Made by a program: the position numbers and the translations under genes
Part shown: piece by piece, positions 36,165 to 45,438 of the stretch
Numbering within the stretch: the first letter of the stretch is position 1
Layout: each line of letters starts with the position of its first letter
The notes under the pieces: model-generated
What the model saw: the letters and a program-made list of their open reading frames with translations, nothing else
What the model was told of the DNA's origin: nothing
The model's database searches: none
From: Paraburkholderia xenovorans LB400
Lineage (GTDB): Bacteria > Pseudomonadota > Gammaproteobacteria > Burkholderiales > Burkholderiaceae
Assembly (NCBI RefSeq): GCF_000013645.1
Contig: NC_007951.1
Span: 682,001-746,000 of the forward strand
Direction of reading: 5' to 3'
DNA length: 64,000 bases

Positions 36165-37250
36165 CTAATGAAGCCGAATCTCCCGGCGAGCCAGCCAGAT
36201 GCCGGGCAGCATCGGTAGCCAGAAGGTCAGCGCGCGCAACAGAAGCGTGGCGGCGAGCGCCGCCTCCACCGACACGCCGAGCAGATTCAGCATTCCCACG
36301 GAGGTGGCTTCGAAGGTCCCCAGGCCGACCGGAATCGGACCGATGGTGGCCACCATCGACGCAATGATGAAGCTCACGAACACGACCCAAAGCGGCGGCA
36401 CTTCGCCGATCGCATTGAACGCGAGCCAGAGCGTCAGGGCATCGCAGACGAAGATGGCCAGTTGCAGCCCGACAGTTTGCAGTAGCAGGCGCGGGCTGCG
36501 TAGAAGATGAGTGGGCGCGTCGGTCAATTGTCGAAGCAGTGTGGTGACGCCCAGCCACTTGCTGAGCCACGCGATCGGCGCACGTTGGCCCCATTGTTTG
36601 AGTCCCAGCACGGCGGCCGGCACCGCTACGGTGACCACTACGAAGACCGCCACGCCGATGACCAATGCCGTGTTCAGCCGGTGCTGCCACCACAGCATGC
36701 CGGCGCTTGCGAGCACCACGAGCAGATAGGCGATGTCGTAGGACACCATGCCGACCAGCATGGCCGCCATCGCTATTCCGGCCGGGACGTGCCGGCCGGT
36801 CAGGCCACGCACCACCAGCATCGTGCCGCTGATGCCGCCGCTCGGCAACACCTGATCCGTGAATACCTTGGCGATGCCGAGTGGTGTCAAGGTGCGCAGG
36901 GACAGAGGATGTCCGGCCTCGCGCAAAGTCTGGCGCCATACGAACGCCGCGCTGACATACGTGCCGCATTGAACGGCGAGTGCGACCAGCATCCAGCCGG
37001 GGCGCGCCGAGCGTATCAGTTCGGCCATCTTCTGCAGTGAGCCGAGGTGCAGCACCACCAGGATGACGGCGATACAGCCCATCACTCCGACGACCCAGAC
37101 CATGACTGAGCGCAGCCGCGATGTTTTGCCGAGCAGGCCAGGCGCGATACGCACGAGGCCGGTCTCGACGCCAGGCTTCGCCGGCGGCGGCAACGCGCCG
37201 CTTTCCGGCATGAGCGGGGTGCTGGCGGAGCGGCGCTGCGGAGTGCTCAT
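36165..37250 (-). CDS. lysylphosphatidylglycerol synthetase-like TM protein (UPF0104)
   Basis: 361 residues. The N-terminus is Pro/Ala-rich for about 45 residues, then eight or so membrane helices. QTLREAGHPLSLRTLTPLGI, QVLPSGGISGTMLVVRGLTG and VATIGPIPVGLGTFEATSVG are hallmarks of the UPF0104/MprF membrane domain. In MprF this domain flips lipids, but stand-alone proteins have no proven function; some act in envelope or hopanoid/glycolipid transport. It is convergent with the proton ATPase and starts 287 bases after the end of the universal stress protein in the same direction... the gap 37251-37399 is 149 bases with no clear motif. Confidence 0.82.
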   Translation of the reverse strand: MSTPQRRSASTPLMPESGALPPPAKPGVETGLVRIAPGLLGKTSRLRSVMVWVVGVMGCIAVILVVLHLGSLQKMAELIRSARPGWMLVALAVQCGTYVSAAFVWRQTLREAGHPLSLRTLTPLGIAKVFTDQVLPSGGISGTMLVVRGLTGRHVPAGIAMAAMLVGMVSYDIAYLLVVLASAGMLWWQHRLNTALVIGVAVFVVVTVAVPAAVLGLKQWGQRAPIAWLSKWLGVTTLLRQLTDAPTHLLRSPRLLLQTVGLQLAIFVCDALTLWLAFNAIGEVPPLWVVFVSFIIASMVATIGPIPVGLGTFEATSVGMLNLLGVSVEAALAATLLLRALTFWLPMLPGIWLARREIRLH

Positions 37251-37399
37251 GGGTCGGGACGCGTCGGGACGCAATAGAAGGCACTGCAGGAGTGCGAGCC
37301 CGGACGCGTAGCCGCGCTTCGCTCCAGTGCCGAAATGATTCTAAAGCAGGTTGCTCGCGGGATGGCGGGCGCCGCGGCCGGCGAGCGCGCTCGAGTTCA

Positions 37400-37963
37400 T
37401 CATTGCGGCTGGGCGTCGCCACCATGCACGTGGCCGCCGCTAACGGGCAATTCGTACATCGCCGCGGCGACGTCGGCGTGTCCCGGTCTCGCGGCCTGCA
37501 CGACCGTGGTCTGCGCTTGCCGGCTCGGCACCAGCAATACCGGCAGGCTCGCACTGCGTACCACGCGCTCGGCCACGCTGCCTAGAAACAGTCGCTTGAA
37601 ACCTCGTCGTCCGTGTGTGCCGAGCACCAGCAGGTCCGCATTGAATTCGTTGGCCGAAATGCGGATCCGCTCCGAGATGTCTTCGCCGATCGGCGCGACG
37701 TCGACGATGCGCGGCTCGCCGGCCACGTTCTCATGTTTCATGCGCGCCAGTGCATCCGCCAGCAACTGCCGGCCTTCCTGCATGGAGGCATCGCGCAAGG
37801 CGGTCGGATCGTAGCCGGACGCGTCGTATGCCATCAACGGGTTGTCGATGACATAGAGCGGTTGCAACTGCGCGCCGTTGTCGCGAGCGAGTTGCAACGC
37901 GGTGTCGAACGCATGTCCAGACGTCTCGCTGCCATCGATCGCCACCAGAATGCGTTTATACAT
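37400..37963 (-). CDS. universal stress protein (UspA family)
   Basis: 187 residues, opening MYKRILVAIDGSETSGHAFD, the UspA strand and ligand loop. GTHGRRGFKRLFLGSVAERV contains the G-x2-G-x9-G-(S/T) ATP-binding motif, so this is an ATP-binding type. The C-terminal ~40 residues extend beyond the domain. Such proteins are induced by starvation, oxygen limitation or acid. Its promoter must be in the divergent region 37964-38324 that also serves gadB. Confidence 0.92.
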   Translation of the reverse strand: MYKRILVAIDGSETSGHAFDTALQLARDNGAQLQPLYVIDNPLMAYDASGYDPTALRDASMQEGRQLLADALARMKHENVAGEPRIVDVAPIGEDISERIRISANEFNADLLVLGTHGRRGFKRLFLGSVAERVVRSASLPVLLVPSRQAQTTVVQAARPGHADVAAAMYELPVSGGHVHGGDAQPQ

Positions 37964-38170
37964 ATTGGCCTCCAGGAATTCGTGCGGACCGCGAGCACCG
38001 TCGCCGACGACGACGGGCTACTCCCGACAGTTTACTCCGCTGGCTACGGACTTCGACAGCGTAACAGCCGGTCGGAAACAGCGCGGTGAGTGGCGCTACC
38101 TTGCGCTCAATGACGGCGTAACGCAATGAACACATCGCCGCGATGCCGCGATGCCGCGACGCCGCGATGC

Positions 38171-38186
38171 GGTACGGCACCGTACC
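38171..38186. promoter_or_regulatory. GGTACG-N4-CGTACC palindrome (copy 2)
   Basis: GGTACG, GCAC, CGTACC followed by GACTTC, identical in arms and tail to copy 1. It lies 139 bases before gadB, in the 361-base divergent gap to the universal stress gene. Immediately upstream the 8-base unit CGATGCCG is repeated about four times (38141-38172). Confidence 0.6.
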
Positions 38187-38324
38187 GACTTCGATCGCCG
38201 TGACGCGCACCGTGGCAGTGGAAGTTTTTCTGCCTACCTGACATCTTCATTTCATTCGCTCCGGCATTCGTCACGGGATCGTCACGAGCCGGGCACGCTC
38301 ACTTCAAATCAGGAGCTTCACGCC

Positions 38325-39710
38325 ATGACTTTTCTCAAATCACCACCGCCCACGCCCGAGGACGTCGCCGATGAATACGCCGCCACGATCTCGGGTTCAT
38401 CGCTGCCCAAGTACCGGATTCCGGAGGCGTCGTCCGATCGCCGCGCGGTATTCGATCTGGTGCGCGACGAACTGTTCATGGACGGCAATTCACGGCAGAA
38501 CGTCGCGACGTTCTGCACCACGTATGCCGACGACGAAGTGCGCCACCTGATGGATCTGTCGATCGACAAGAACATGATCGACAAGGACGAGTATCCGCAA
38601 ACGGCGGAGATCGAAATGCGCTGCGTGCACATGCTCGCGGATCTGTGGCATGCCAGCAAGGCATGGAAGACCACCGGATGTTCGACCACGGGTTCGAGCG
38701 AGGCTTGCATGCTCGGCGGTCTCGCGCTCAAGTGGCAATGGAAGAAGCGCCGGGAAGCACAGGGCAAGCCGACCGACAAGCCGAACTTCGTGTGCGGACC
38801 GGTGCAGGTGTGCTGGGCCAAATTCGCCCGCTACTTCGACGTCGAGATGCGCCAGGTGCCCTTGCGCGGCGAGGCAACCGGGCTGACGCCGGAAGATCTG
38901 GCCGAGTATTGCGACGAGAACACGATCGGCGTGGTGGCCACACTCGGCATTACCTTCACCTGCGTCTATGAACCGGTGAAGGCGCTGGCAGGCGCACTCG
39001 ACGCGTTGCAAGCCAATGTCGGACTCGATATTCCGATTCACGTCGACGCTGCCAGCGGCGGCTTCGTCGCGCCGTTCATCCAGCCGGACCTCGAGTGGGA
39101 CTTCAGCGTGCCGCGCGTGAAATCCATCAACGCGTCGGGCCACAAATACGGACTCGCGCCGCTCGGGGTCGGCTGGGTAGTCTGGCGCAGCACTCAGGAT
39201 CTGCCCGACGAACTGATTTTCCGGGTCGATTATCTGGGCGGCGACATGCCCACGTTCGCACTGAATTTCTCCCGTCCGGCCGGACAGATCATCGCGCAGT
39301 ACTACATGCTGCTGCGCCTGGGCCGCGAAGGCTACCGGCGGATCCAGCAGGAATGCGCCGACACCGCGCAGGCGCTGGCCGACGGGCTGGCGAAGATCGA
39401 CCAGCTGGAAATGATCTACGACGGGCGCGGCGCGCTGCCGGCTGTCTGCTACAAGCTGAAGCATCCGGAAACAGCGGGCTTCACGCTATTCGACCTGTCC
39501 GATCAGGTCCGCATGCGCGGCTGGCAGATCGCCTCGTACGAACTGCCGGCAGGGCGGGAAGACACCATCGTGCAACGCGTGTTGATCCGGCGTGGTGTGA
39601 CGCGCGACATGGCGGCGATGCTGCTTGAAGACATCAGGCACGCCATCGGGCATCTGACGAAGAATCCGGTGCTGCATTCGAGCGCCGGTCCGACCTTCCA
39701 CCACAATTGA
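38325..39710 (+). CDS. gadB: glutamate decarboxylase
   Basis: 461 residues, ATG at 38325 after AGGAG. The PLP lysine is in INASGHKYGLAPLG, and HVDAASGGFVAPFIQ and TTGSSEACMLGGLALKWQW are conserved in bacterial GadB. The enzyme turns glutamate to GABA with proton consumption in the cytosol. The N-terminus (MTFLKSPPPTPEDVADEYAA) is the short helical start that in E. coli moves with pH. GadC follows after 27 bases in the same direction. The palindrome upstream links it to the proton ATPase and YSC84 genes. Confidence 0.96.
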   Translation: MTFLKSPPPTPEDVADEYAATISGSSLPKYRIPEASSDRRAVFDLVRDELFMDGNSRQNVATFCTTYADDEVRHLMDLSIDKNMIDKDEYPQTAEIEMRCVHMLADLWHASKAWKTTGCSTTGSSEACMLGGLALKWQWKKRREAQGKPTDKPNFVCGPVQVCWAKFARYFDVEMRQVPLRGEATGLTPEDLAEYCDENTIGVVATLGITFTCVYEPVKALAGALDALQANVGLDIPIHVDAASGGFVAPFIQPDLEWDFSVPRVKSINASGHKYGLAPLGVGWVVWRSTQDLPDELIFRVDYLGGDMPTFALNFSRPAGQIIAQYYMLLRLGREGYRRIQQECADTAQALADGLAKIDQLEMIYDGRGALPAVCYKLKHPETAGFTLFDLSDQVRMRGWQIASYELPAGREDTIVQRVLIRRGVTRDMAAMLLEDIRHAIGHLTKNPVLHSSAGPTFHHN

Positions 39711-39737
39711 TATCGCCTGTTCACAGGGGCACACGAA

Positions 39738-41258
39738 ATGGACAACACAGTCACCGCCGCGGCCGCAGCGCCGGCAGCGGACGCCGCAAAACGCGGCAAG
39801 TATCTGAGCGTGACGGCGATCGGTCTGATGACGGCCGCCGCCGTGGTCACGAGTCTGCGCGGACTTCCTTTACTGGCGAAGGAGGAGATGACGATGTTCG
39901 TCTATCTCGCCTTCACGGTCGTTTTCTACCTGATCCCAGCGTCGCTGATTTCCGCCGAACTGGGCGGCGCGTTCGCCGACCGGCCCGGCGGCATCTACAC
40001 GTGGGTCGCGGAGGCGTTCGGCACGCGCTGGGGTTTTCTCGCGATCTGGCTGCAATGGATCCAGAACGTCGTGTGGTATCCGGTCGCGCTGACCTTCGGC
40101 GCGGCGGCGCTCGCCTATACGATCGGCCGGCCGGAACTGGCGAAGAACGGCGTGTATGTCGGCATCTTCTGCATCGTCGCGTATTGGCTCGCGACGTGGG
40201 TCGTGCTGCAAGGCGTCGAAGTCTTCGCGAGGATCGCCAACTGGACCTTCGTGATCGGCACCATCGTGCCGGGCCTCGTGCTGCTTGCGCTGCTGGGCTA
40301 CTGGATCAGCAGCGGACACCCGCTCGGCTGGCAACACCTGAACGATGCGGCTCTCTCGCAAGACGGTCACGCGCGCTTCTGGCCCGCGATTCACGGCTTC
40401 GGCACGATCTCGTTTCTGGCCGGCATCATGTTGCTGTTTGCCGGTGTGGAGGTGCAGGCGGTTCATGTGATCGACATGCGCAGCCCGAGTCGCGGTTATC
40501 CCGCGGCGATCGGACTGGGTGCGCTGATTTCGGTGCTGATTTTCGCGCTCGGCGCGTTGCCGATTGCAGCGATCTTGCCGTACGAGAAGATATCGCTGCA
40601 ATCCGGCGTGTTCGACGCATTCAGCGCGGTGCTGGTGGACATCTGGCACATGAACTGGGCTGTGTCGGCGTTGTCGCTGCTGGTCGGCGTCGGGGCGATC
40701 AGTGGGGTGCTGGCCTGGCTCGGCAGTCCGTCGCGCGGCCTGCTTGAAACCGCGCACGAAGGCGAATTGCCGCCGATCCTTCAGGCTAAGAATCGCAAGG
40801 GCATGCCCACTCATATTCTGCTGGTGCAAGGCCTGATCGTGACGGTCATCTCGTGCTTCTACTTCGTGATCCGTGATGTGTCGGTCGCGTTCTTTCTGAT
40901 CTCCGCCATGACGATCGCGCTCTACCTGATCGCCTACATGCTGATGTACGCGGCGGCGATCCGGCTGCGCTACTCGGCACCGGCCTTGCCGCGTCCGTTC
41001 ACGGTGCCCGGCGGCTTTGCCGGCATGTGGCTGACCGCCGGCATCGGCTTTGCCGGGGTGCTGTTCAGCTTCGTCGTGTCGTTCTTTCCGCCGGATCAGT
41101 TGCCGGTCGGTTCGCCTTGGCTTTATACGGGACTCGTCGTTATCGGCATTGTGGTGTTCGCGGGGATTCCCCTGATCATCCACCACGTGCGCCGCAGCGA
41201 CTGGGCGAGCGTGCACGACACGCCGCGCGTTCCTCCGGCCGTGATCCCGGTGGAGTAG
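39738..41258 (+). CDS. gadC: glutamate/GABA antiporter
   Basis: 506-residue APC-superfamily antiporter with about twelve membrane helices. TAIGLMTAAAVVTSLRGLPL is the first-helix glycine region, ISAELGGAFADRPGGIYTWV follows, and the third helix runs on to FLAIWLQWIQNVVWYP, all typical of GadC-like glutamate:GABA exchangers. It brings in glutamate and exports GABA, which completes the acid-resistance cycle with GadB. The C-terminal tail (about 30 residues, VHDTPRVPPAVIPVE at the end) could act as the pH plug known in E. coli GadC. The next gene is convergent. Confidence 0.95.
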   Translation: MDNTVTAAAAAPAADAAKRGKYLSVTAIGLMTAAAVVTSLRGLPLLAKEEMTMFVYLAFTVVFYLIPASLISAELGGAFADRPGGIYTWVAEAFGTRWGFLAIWLQWIQNVVWYPVALTFGAAALAYTIGRPELAKNGVYVGIFCIVAYWLATWVVLQGVEVFARIANWTFVIGTIVPGLVLLALLGYWISSGHPLGWQHLNDAALSQDGHARFWPAIHGFGTISFLAGIMLLFAGVEVQAVHVIDMRSPSRGYPAAIGLGALISVLIFALGALPIAAILPYEKISLQSGVFDAFSAVLVDIWHMNWAVSALSLLVGVGAISGVLAWLGSPSRGLLETAHEGELPPILQAKNRKGMPTHILLVQGLIVTVISCFYFVIRDVSVAFFLISAMTIALYLIAYMLMYAAAIRLRYSAPALPRPFTVPGGFAGMWLTAGIGFAGVLFSFVVSFFPPDQLPVGSPWLYTGLVVIGIVVFAGIPLIIHHVRRSDWASVHDTPRVPPAVIPVE

Positions 41259-41372
41259 GTACGCGCGTGCGTGGCTGGATCGTCAGGTAAGCCAGGTGAA
41301 GCTGTCTGACTGGACTTCGGGGCAGCGTGTCCACGAGTGTCCGTCAGCAAGGCCTCTCCTGGCTGCCGGCCG

Positions 41373-41924
41373 TCAGGCGGTTTCGTGCGTGGAGGGTTCG
41401 GCGGGCGTGAGGCCTTCGTGCGAATCGAGGCGCGTGGGTTGATGGAGCGCGAGAACGGCCTTTGCGCGCGCCATTTCGTCGGGCGTGCCGTGACCCATCA
41501 CGATGAATCCGTCGGCCTTGATGGCGGCCTCGTAATGGATCACGCTGTCCTTCGGCAGCCCCATATGCACGAGCGTTGCACCCAAAGCACTGAGGGCGCC
41601 TACAACGACCGCCCCTTCGACAGCCGACACGATCATGACGGCGAGATGACCCAGCACGACGACCGGGCCGAGCACCGGAATCGTCAGGAATACGCCGCCC
41701 ATCAGCAAGCCCCACAGGCCGCCCCAGAACGCGCCGTATTTGCCCCACATTTTCATGCGGTCGCCGACCGTGTAGAGACCGACGATCTTTTCCTCGGTGT
41801 GATAACCCTTGCCGATCACACTGAAATTCTTCATGTCGAAGCCGCCGTCTATCAGCTTGCGCACGGCGGCGTCGGCATTATGGTGGTCATCGAAGACCGC
41901 GATTACGACATCATAGGGAGTCAT
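41373..41924 (-). CDS. DUF1269/general stress-like membrane-associated protein
   Basis: 183 residues. MTPYDVVIAVFDDHHNADAA opens a small alpha/beta domain. A Gly-rich membrane-seeking stretch follows (KYGAFWGGLWGLLMGGVFLT and PVVVLGHLAVMIVSAVEGA), the usual layout of DUF1269 and general stress protein 17M-like proteins. Biochemical function is unknown; homologues are often induced by low oxygen or stress. It is convergent with gadC. Its upstream region (41925-42001) contains a CCATTG/CAATGG inverted repeat at 41959-41979. Confidence 0.8.
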   Translation of the reverse strand: MTPYDVVIAVFDDHHNADAAVRKLIDGGFDMKNFSVIGKGYHTEEKIVGLYTVGDRMKMWGKYGAFWGGLWGLLMGGVFLTIPVLGPVVVLGHLAVMIVSAVEGAVVVGALSALGATLVHMGLPKDSVIHYEAAIKADGFIVMGHGTPDEMARAKAVLALHQPTRLDSHEGLTPAEPSTHETA

Positions 41925-42001
41925 GCGGGTTGTCCTTGAAAGATGAGCGGTACGCAGACCATTGCGTCATGCACAATGGGGATTGAAAGTGCGGTGGTGT
42001 G

Positions 42002-42217
42002 CTATTTCAGACTGTCGAGCTCGGCACGCGCAAGCGCTTCGACCGATTCCCATGCGAAATCTTCGCGTTCGAAAACGGCATCGAGTTTGATGAGCTGGTT
42101 GCCCTTGGGTGCGCCCTTTGGAACGATACACACGCTTGCCACCCATCCATCGGCAATATGGTCCTCGACGCTCATGTGAGCGTCGTGAGTCGTGCCTGAA
42201 ATGATTCTGTCTGCCAT
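42002..42217 (-). CDS. small hypothetical protein
   Basis: 71 residues, MADRIISGTTHDAHMSVEDH, with a helical C-terminus (FAWESVEALARAELDSLK). The body (WVASVCIVPKGAPKG) resembles the short beta-sheet of the small protein at 18672. Codon use is normal. It sits between other small stress genes in the same direction; no function can be given. Confidence 0.5.
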   Translation of the reverse strand: MADRIISGTTHDAHMSVEDHIADGWVASVCIVPKGAPKGNQLIKLDAVFEREDFAWESVEALARAELDSLK

Positions 42218-42325
42218 AGCCGCCGTCCGTCTGATTGAACGACGGCCACACGGGCGTCGTCACTGCCGGGTGAAGTTTCTGTCTGTTCGCGTCTGCCTGC
42301 GTTTCGCCAATGAACTTCGGTGTTG

Positions 42326-42559
42326 CTACATCCCGAACTTATGTTCCGCAATGTATTTGTCGCCGTACGCAAGGGCAGCCGCATAGCCTTCCTCGCTCGT
42401 CGAAAAAACGCCGACCTCATAGTGCCTGTCAGCCGAAGGAAGCGTGCCCTCCACCGCATGCCGAAGATGAAAATCGAATGTACCGTCCTGCAGTTCCACA
42501 CATTCGGGGGTGAATGTATGAATACGGGCCTGGCATAGCTTCTGAATGTTTTGTCTCAT
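42326..42559 (-). CDS. small hypothetical protein
   Basis: 77 residues, starting MRQNIQKLCQARIHTFTPEC; AGCAGG precedes the ATG at 42559. FDFHLRHAVEGTLPSADRHY and GYAAALAYGDKYIAEHKFG suggest an alpha/beta fold. The frame opens further upstream but the extension lacks a ribosome site. Function unknown; part of a same-strand group with the PRC-barrel gene. Confidence 0.55.
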   Translation of the reverse strand: MRQNIQKLCQARIHTFTPECVELQDGTFDFHLRHAVEGTLPSADRHYEVGVFSTSEEGYAAALAYGDKYIAEHKFGM

Positions 42560-42654
42560 GACCTGCTCTCGCGTTTTAATGCTTCCGGGTACTTTCGTTT
42601 TCGATTGATCCGGCACTGTCCGGATTCGACGAGGACCGCGGTCCGCGCGGCACC

Positions 42655-43461
42655 TCATTGCGATGGGATTTTCTCGTCGCCGGCACCCGGCCAATATCCC
42701 TGCTTGTCATAAAACCGATGCAGATCGACTTCGTAGCGCCGGCCGACCGGCATCGAGTCGTCATAAGCCGGGCTATTCCTGATGACGTCGCGCGTCAATG
42801 CTGTCGATACGGTCGAATCGAGCCAATTTACTGCGTCTATCCAGCGAGTCGCGATCAGCACCGCTTTGCCGCCGGGCCACCAGTTGCGCGTCTCCACGAC
42901 CAGGTAGCGGATCGCCCAGTCGGTGTCGTCATAGATGAAATCGGATACGTGACCGATGCTGCCGTCGGCGGTTTTGAGGTGATAGCCCTTGACCTCGTTG
43001 GTGCTGCGCAGATGAACGTCGGGCTGCGTGTCGTTCGCGGGCAAGGTGGGATCTGGCGGCGCGTCGGGCACGGCGTCCGGCGCCACACCTGTTGGATCAT
43101 AGGCGGGGTAGGCGCCCATGCCCCACAGGTTCGGACCGCCCCAATAAGTCGGATAGCTGTAGTAGTGCAGATATTCGATCTCGTGCTGCCGCGACACCGG
43201 CTTGTGGGTGTCCAGTATCGGGCTGTCGCTCACCTGCTGCCGCGAAAGGCTGACATGCACGATATCCGATCCCGGGTCGGTATGTTCCACCGAATACGGC
43301 GAAACCAGCACCTGCCGGTCATTGAGCCAGTTGCCCGTGTCGACCACCAGATAACGCACGCCCCATGACTCGTCGTCGAAATAAGCCTGAACGACCGAGC
43401 CGATGTCGCCGTCCAGCGCGCTGACGGTGCTGCCGTGCAAGTCTTGTATGCTTCGCAACAT
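42655..43461 (-). CDS. PRC-barrel domain protein, two repeats
   Basis: 268 residues starting MLRSIQDLHGSTVSALDGDI. Two PRC-barrel units are visible: residues ~5-75 (GSVVQAYFDDESWGVRYLVV) and ~165-235 (GHVSDFIYDDTDWAIRYLVV), each with the D-x-x-W-x-x-R-Y-L-V-V signature, separated by a Pro/Tyr/Gly-rich linker. The domain is known from photosynthetic reaction centre H subunits and RNA-processing and stress proteins; the stand-alone form is commonly stress-induced. The ATG at 43461 is preferred over one 21 bases earlier. Upstream, TGTGTCAACGA is directly repeated at 43475-43485 and 43488-43498. Confidence 0.85.
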   Translation of the reverse strand: MLRSIQDLHGSTVSALDGDIGSVVQAYFDDESWGVRYLVVDTGNWLNDRQVLVSPYSVEHTDPGSDIVHVSLSRQQVSDSPILDTHKPVSRQHEIEYLHYYSYPTYWGGPNLWGMGAYPAYDPTGVAPDAVPDAPPDPTLPANDTQPDVHLRSTNEVKGYHLKTADGSIGHVSDFIYDDTDWAIRYLVVETRNWWPGGKAVLIATRWIDAVNWLDSTVSTALTRDVIRNSPAYDDSMPVGRRYEVDLHRFYDKQGYWPGAGDEKIPSQ

Positions 43462-43534
43462 GGTTTTTCCACTCTGTGTCAACGATGTGTGTCAACGACG
43501 AGGGGCGCGCATCGCGCGCTCCCCGGTTTGAATG

Positions 43535-44125
43535 TCAAAGCGACGTGAGCCGCGTGACTTTGGTGCCTTGCAGCGACGCACCCGCCATCAGGCCGGTGTT
43601 GGTCAGCACGAAAGCGTCGACCTGTCCGCTCGCCGTACTGGTGTCGAGATCGCCGTTCGCTCCGACTTTCAGCACGGCCACGGAGGCATCGCCGCCGGCC
43701 GACCAGCCGTCTCTGCTCCGGAAGCGGTTGAGCGAATCGTCGGTCATGAACAGGAATACGATCGCGCGCGATTGCGCGCCGATCTGCCAGCCGATCGAAC
43801 CGGTCGCCGTACTGTAGTAGCCGACCGTGCGCCCGCCGACCCGCAAGGACCCCTCGCCATACTGGCCGCCGACCACGAAGCCGGCGTCGATCACGGAGGG
43901 GAACGTCAGTACGCCGTGCGCCTTGCCGACCAGTTCGCGCGAGCCGCCCGCGAGCCCATAGACGCGCGCGAGAGTCGAGTCGACACCTGCGTCGATAGAG
44001 CGGCGCTTGTCCCTCTGCTCGCTACGGCTCGCATCGGAGGAAGGCGTGGTGGTACAGCCTGAGAGCACAGTGCCAAGTGCCAGAAGCGATCCGGGCGTGC
44101 CCCAGATAAAGGTGCGTCTAAGCAT
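43535..44125 (-). CDS. YSC84-type lipid-binding lipoprotein
   Basis: 196 residues. The ATG at 44125 opens a lipoprotein signal ending in LSGC (lipobox), so the protein is probably outer-membrane anchored. GKAHGVLTFPSVIDAGFVVG and GYYSTATGSIGWQIGAQSRA are hallmark segments of the bacterial YSC84/SYLF domain, whose eukaryotic relatives bind lipids. It carries the third GGTACG palindrome 60-75 bases upstream. Biochemical function in bacteria is not known. The gap 44126-44572 is shared with the divergent Crp/Fnr-type gene. Confidence 0.85.
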   Translation of the reverse strand: MLRRTFIWGTPGSLLALGTVLSGCTTTPSSDASRSEQRDKRRSIDAGVDSTLARVYGLAGGSRELVGKAHGVLTFPSVIDAGFVVGGQYGEGSLRVGGRTVGYYSTATGSIGWQIGAQSRAIVFLFMTDDSLNRFRSRDGWSAGGDASVAVLKVGANGDLDTSTASGQVDAFVLTNTGLMAGASLQGTKVTRLTSL

Positions 44126-44184
44126 GATTTTCTCCCCGCTGGTCGACGATAAGAGACACGCTACGCGCTCGCGCGGGAGAATGC

Positions 44185-44200
44185 GGTACGACAACGTACA
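44185..44200. promoter_or_regulatory. GGTACG-N4-CGTACA palindrome (copy 3)
   Basis: GGTACG, ACAA, CGTACA followed by GACC. The inner 5 bases of each arm (GTACG/CGTAC) are perfect. It lies 60 bases before the YSC84 gene and 373 bases before the Crp/Fnr-type regulator, in the 447-base divergent gap 44126-44572, where I see no other feature. Confidence 0.55.
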
Positions 44201-44572
44201 GACCGCTGTCTATGTTCGAACGCACAATCCATGCTGGCTCGCGGTCGCGAATTGCTCAATCTCATGGCGATCCCGTTCCGGCAGCGAATGCGGCTCCCGG
44301 CGACAACAGCGAGTTCACGCTCACGCCGCGCAACCCACCTTGCGCCGTGGCGCGATGCCATGCCAGGGCGCGAATCTGCGTCGTAGTACCATCGCGACTT
44401 ATAATCAGCTACATAACGGCCAGACTTTGGGGCGCACGAAGATTGCCGCCTCGCGCCGTGCTGCGGTCTGGTCCGTCGAGACCCTGGAGCATTCCTCCTT
44501 CTATCCATTTTTATCGTCAGGAAATCGTCGGCGAAAGCGGCGCGGTTCCGGGCGAGTTGCGGAGAGTGTGAA

Positions 44573-45292
44573 ATGGCCCAAGGTCATCAGGAAAACGAAA
44601 ATCATCTGCTGGCCGTGCTGCCCGACCTGGAGTGGGAGCGTTTGGCGCCACATCTTGTGCTCATGGATATGCCGTTGGGCAACGTCGTCTACGAATCGGG
44701 CGATCGCCTCAATTACGTGTATTTCCCGACCACCTGTATCGTGTCGCTGCTGTACGTGATGGAGGACGGTGCTTCCGCCGAAATCGCGATTGTCGGCAAC
44801 GAGGGGCTTATTGGCATCGCGCTGTTCATGGGTGGCGAGACCACGCCCAGCCGGGCGGTCGTGCAGAGCGCCGGCAAGGCGTATCGGCTGGACGCTCAAA
44901 TCCTGAAAGAAGAATTTCATCGCGCGGGCCCCGTGCAGCGCCTTCTGCTTCGCTATACGCAGGCGCTGATCACGCAGATGGCGCAGACCGCCGTGTGCAA
45001 TCGACACCATTCGATTGACCAGCAGTTGTGCAGGTGGCTTCTGCTCAGCATTGACCGCCTGTCTTCAAACGAATTGAAGATGACCCAGGAACTGATCGCC
45101 AATATGCTGGGTGTGCGCCGGTCCGGGGTAACCGAGGCCGCGCTGAAATTGCAGGACGCGGGGTTGATTCGCTACAGTCACGGCCACATCGAGGTACAGG
45201 ACAGACCGGGGCTCGAAAAACGTGTGTGCGAATGTTATGGCGTGGTGAAGCGCGAATTCGACCGGTTGTTGCCTGCTTTGAAAGCGTTATAA
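44573..45292 (+). CDS. Crp/Fnr-family regulator
   Basis: 239 residues. A cyclic-nucleotide-type beta roll spans ~10-125 (VVYESGDRLNYVYFPTTCIV, EIAIVGNEGLIGIALFMGGE) and a winged helix follows (ELKMTQELIANMLGVRRSGV). There is no N-terminal cysteine cluster like that of Fnr, and only part of the cAMP-binding cassette is kept, so the ligand is unknown. It is the nearest regulator to the stress island and the natural candidate to bind the GGTACG palindromes, but that is inference only. The DNA-recognition helix residues R-R-S-G-V are typical of this subgroup. Confidence 0.88.
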   Translation: MAQGHQENENHLLAVLPDLEWERLAPHLVLMDMPLGNVVYESGDRLNYVYFPTTCIVSLLYVMEDGASAEIAIVGNEGLIGIALFMGGETTPSRAVVQSAGKAYRLDAQILKEEFHRAGPVQRLLLRYTQALITQMAQTAVCNRHHSIDQQLCRWLLLSIDRLSSNELKMTQELIANMLGVRRSGVTEAALKLQDAGLIRYSHGHIEVQDRPGLEKRVCECYGVVKREFDRLLPALKAL

Positions 45293-45438
45293 GGATCTCG
45301 CGAGGATCTGGCGTCGGCCGGCTGGAAAATCCTGCTTCTTGCGTACCAAGGCATTTCCTGGTGCGGCGGCCGTCAATTAACTTCGAACTTTCCGGAGCGC
45401 ATCCGGAAATAGAACGACCAACAACTGATCCTGGGGCA

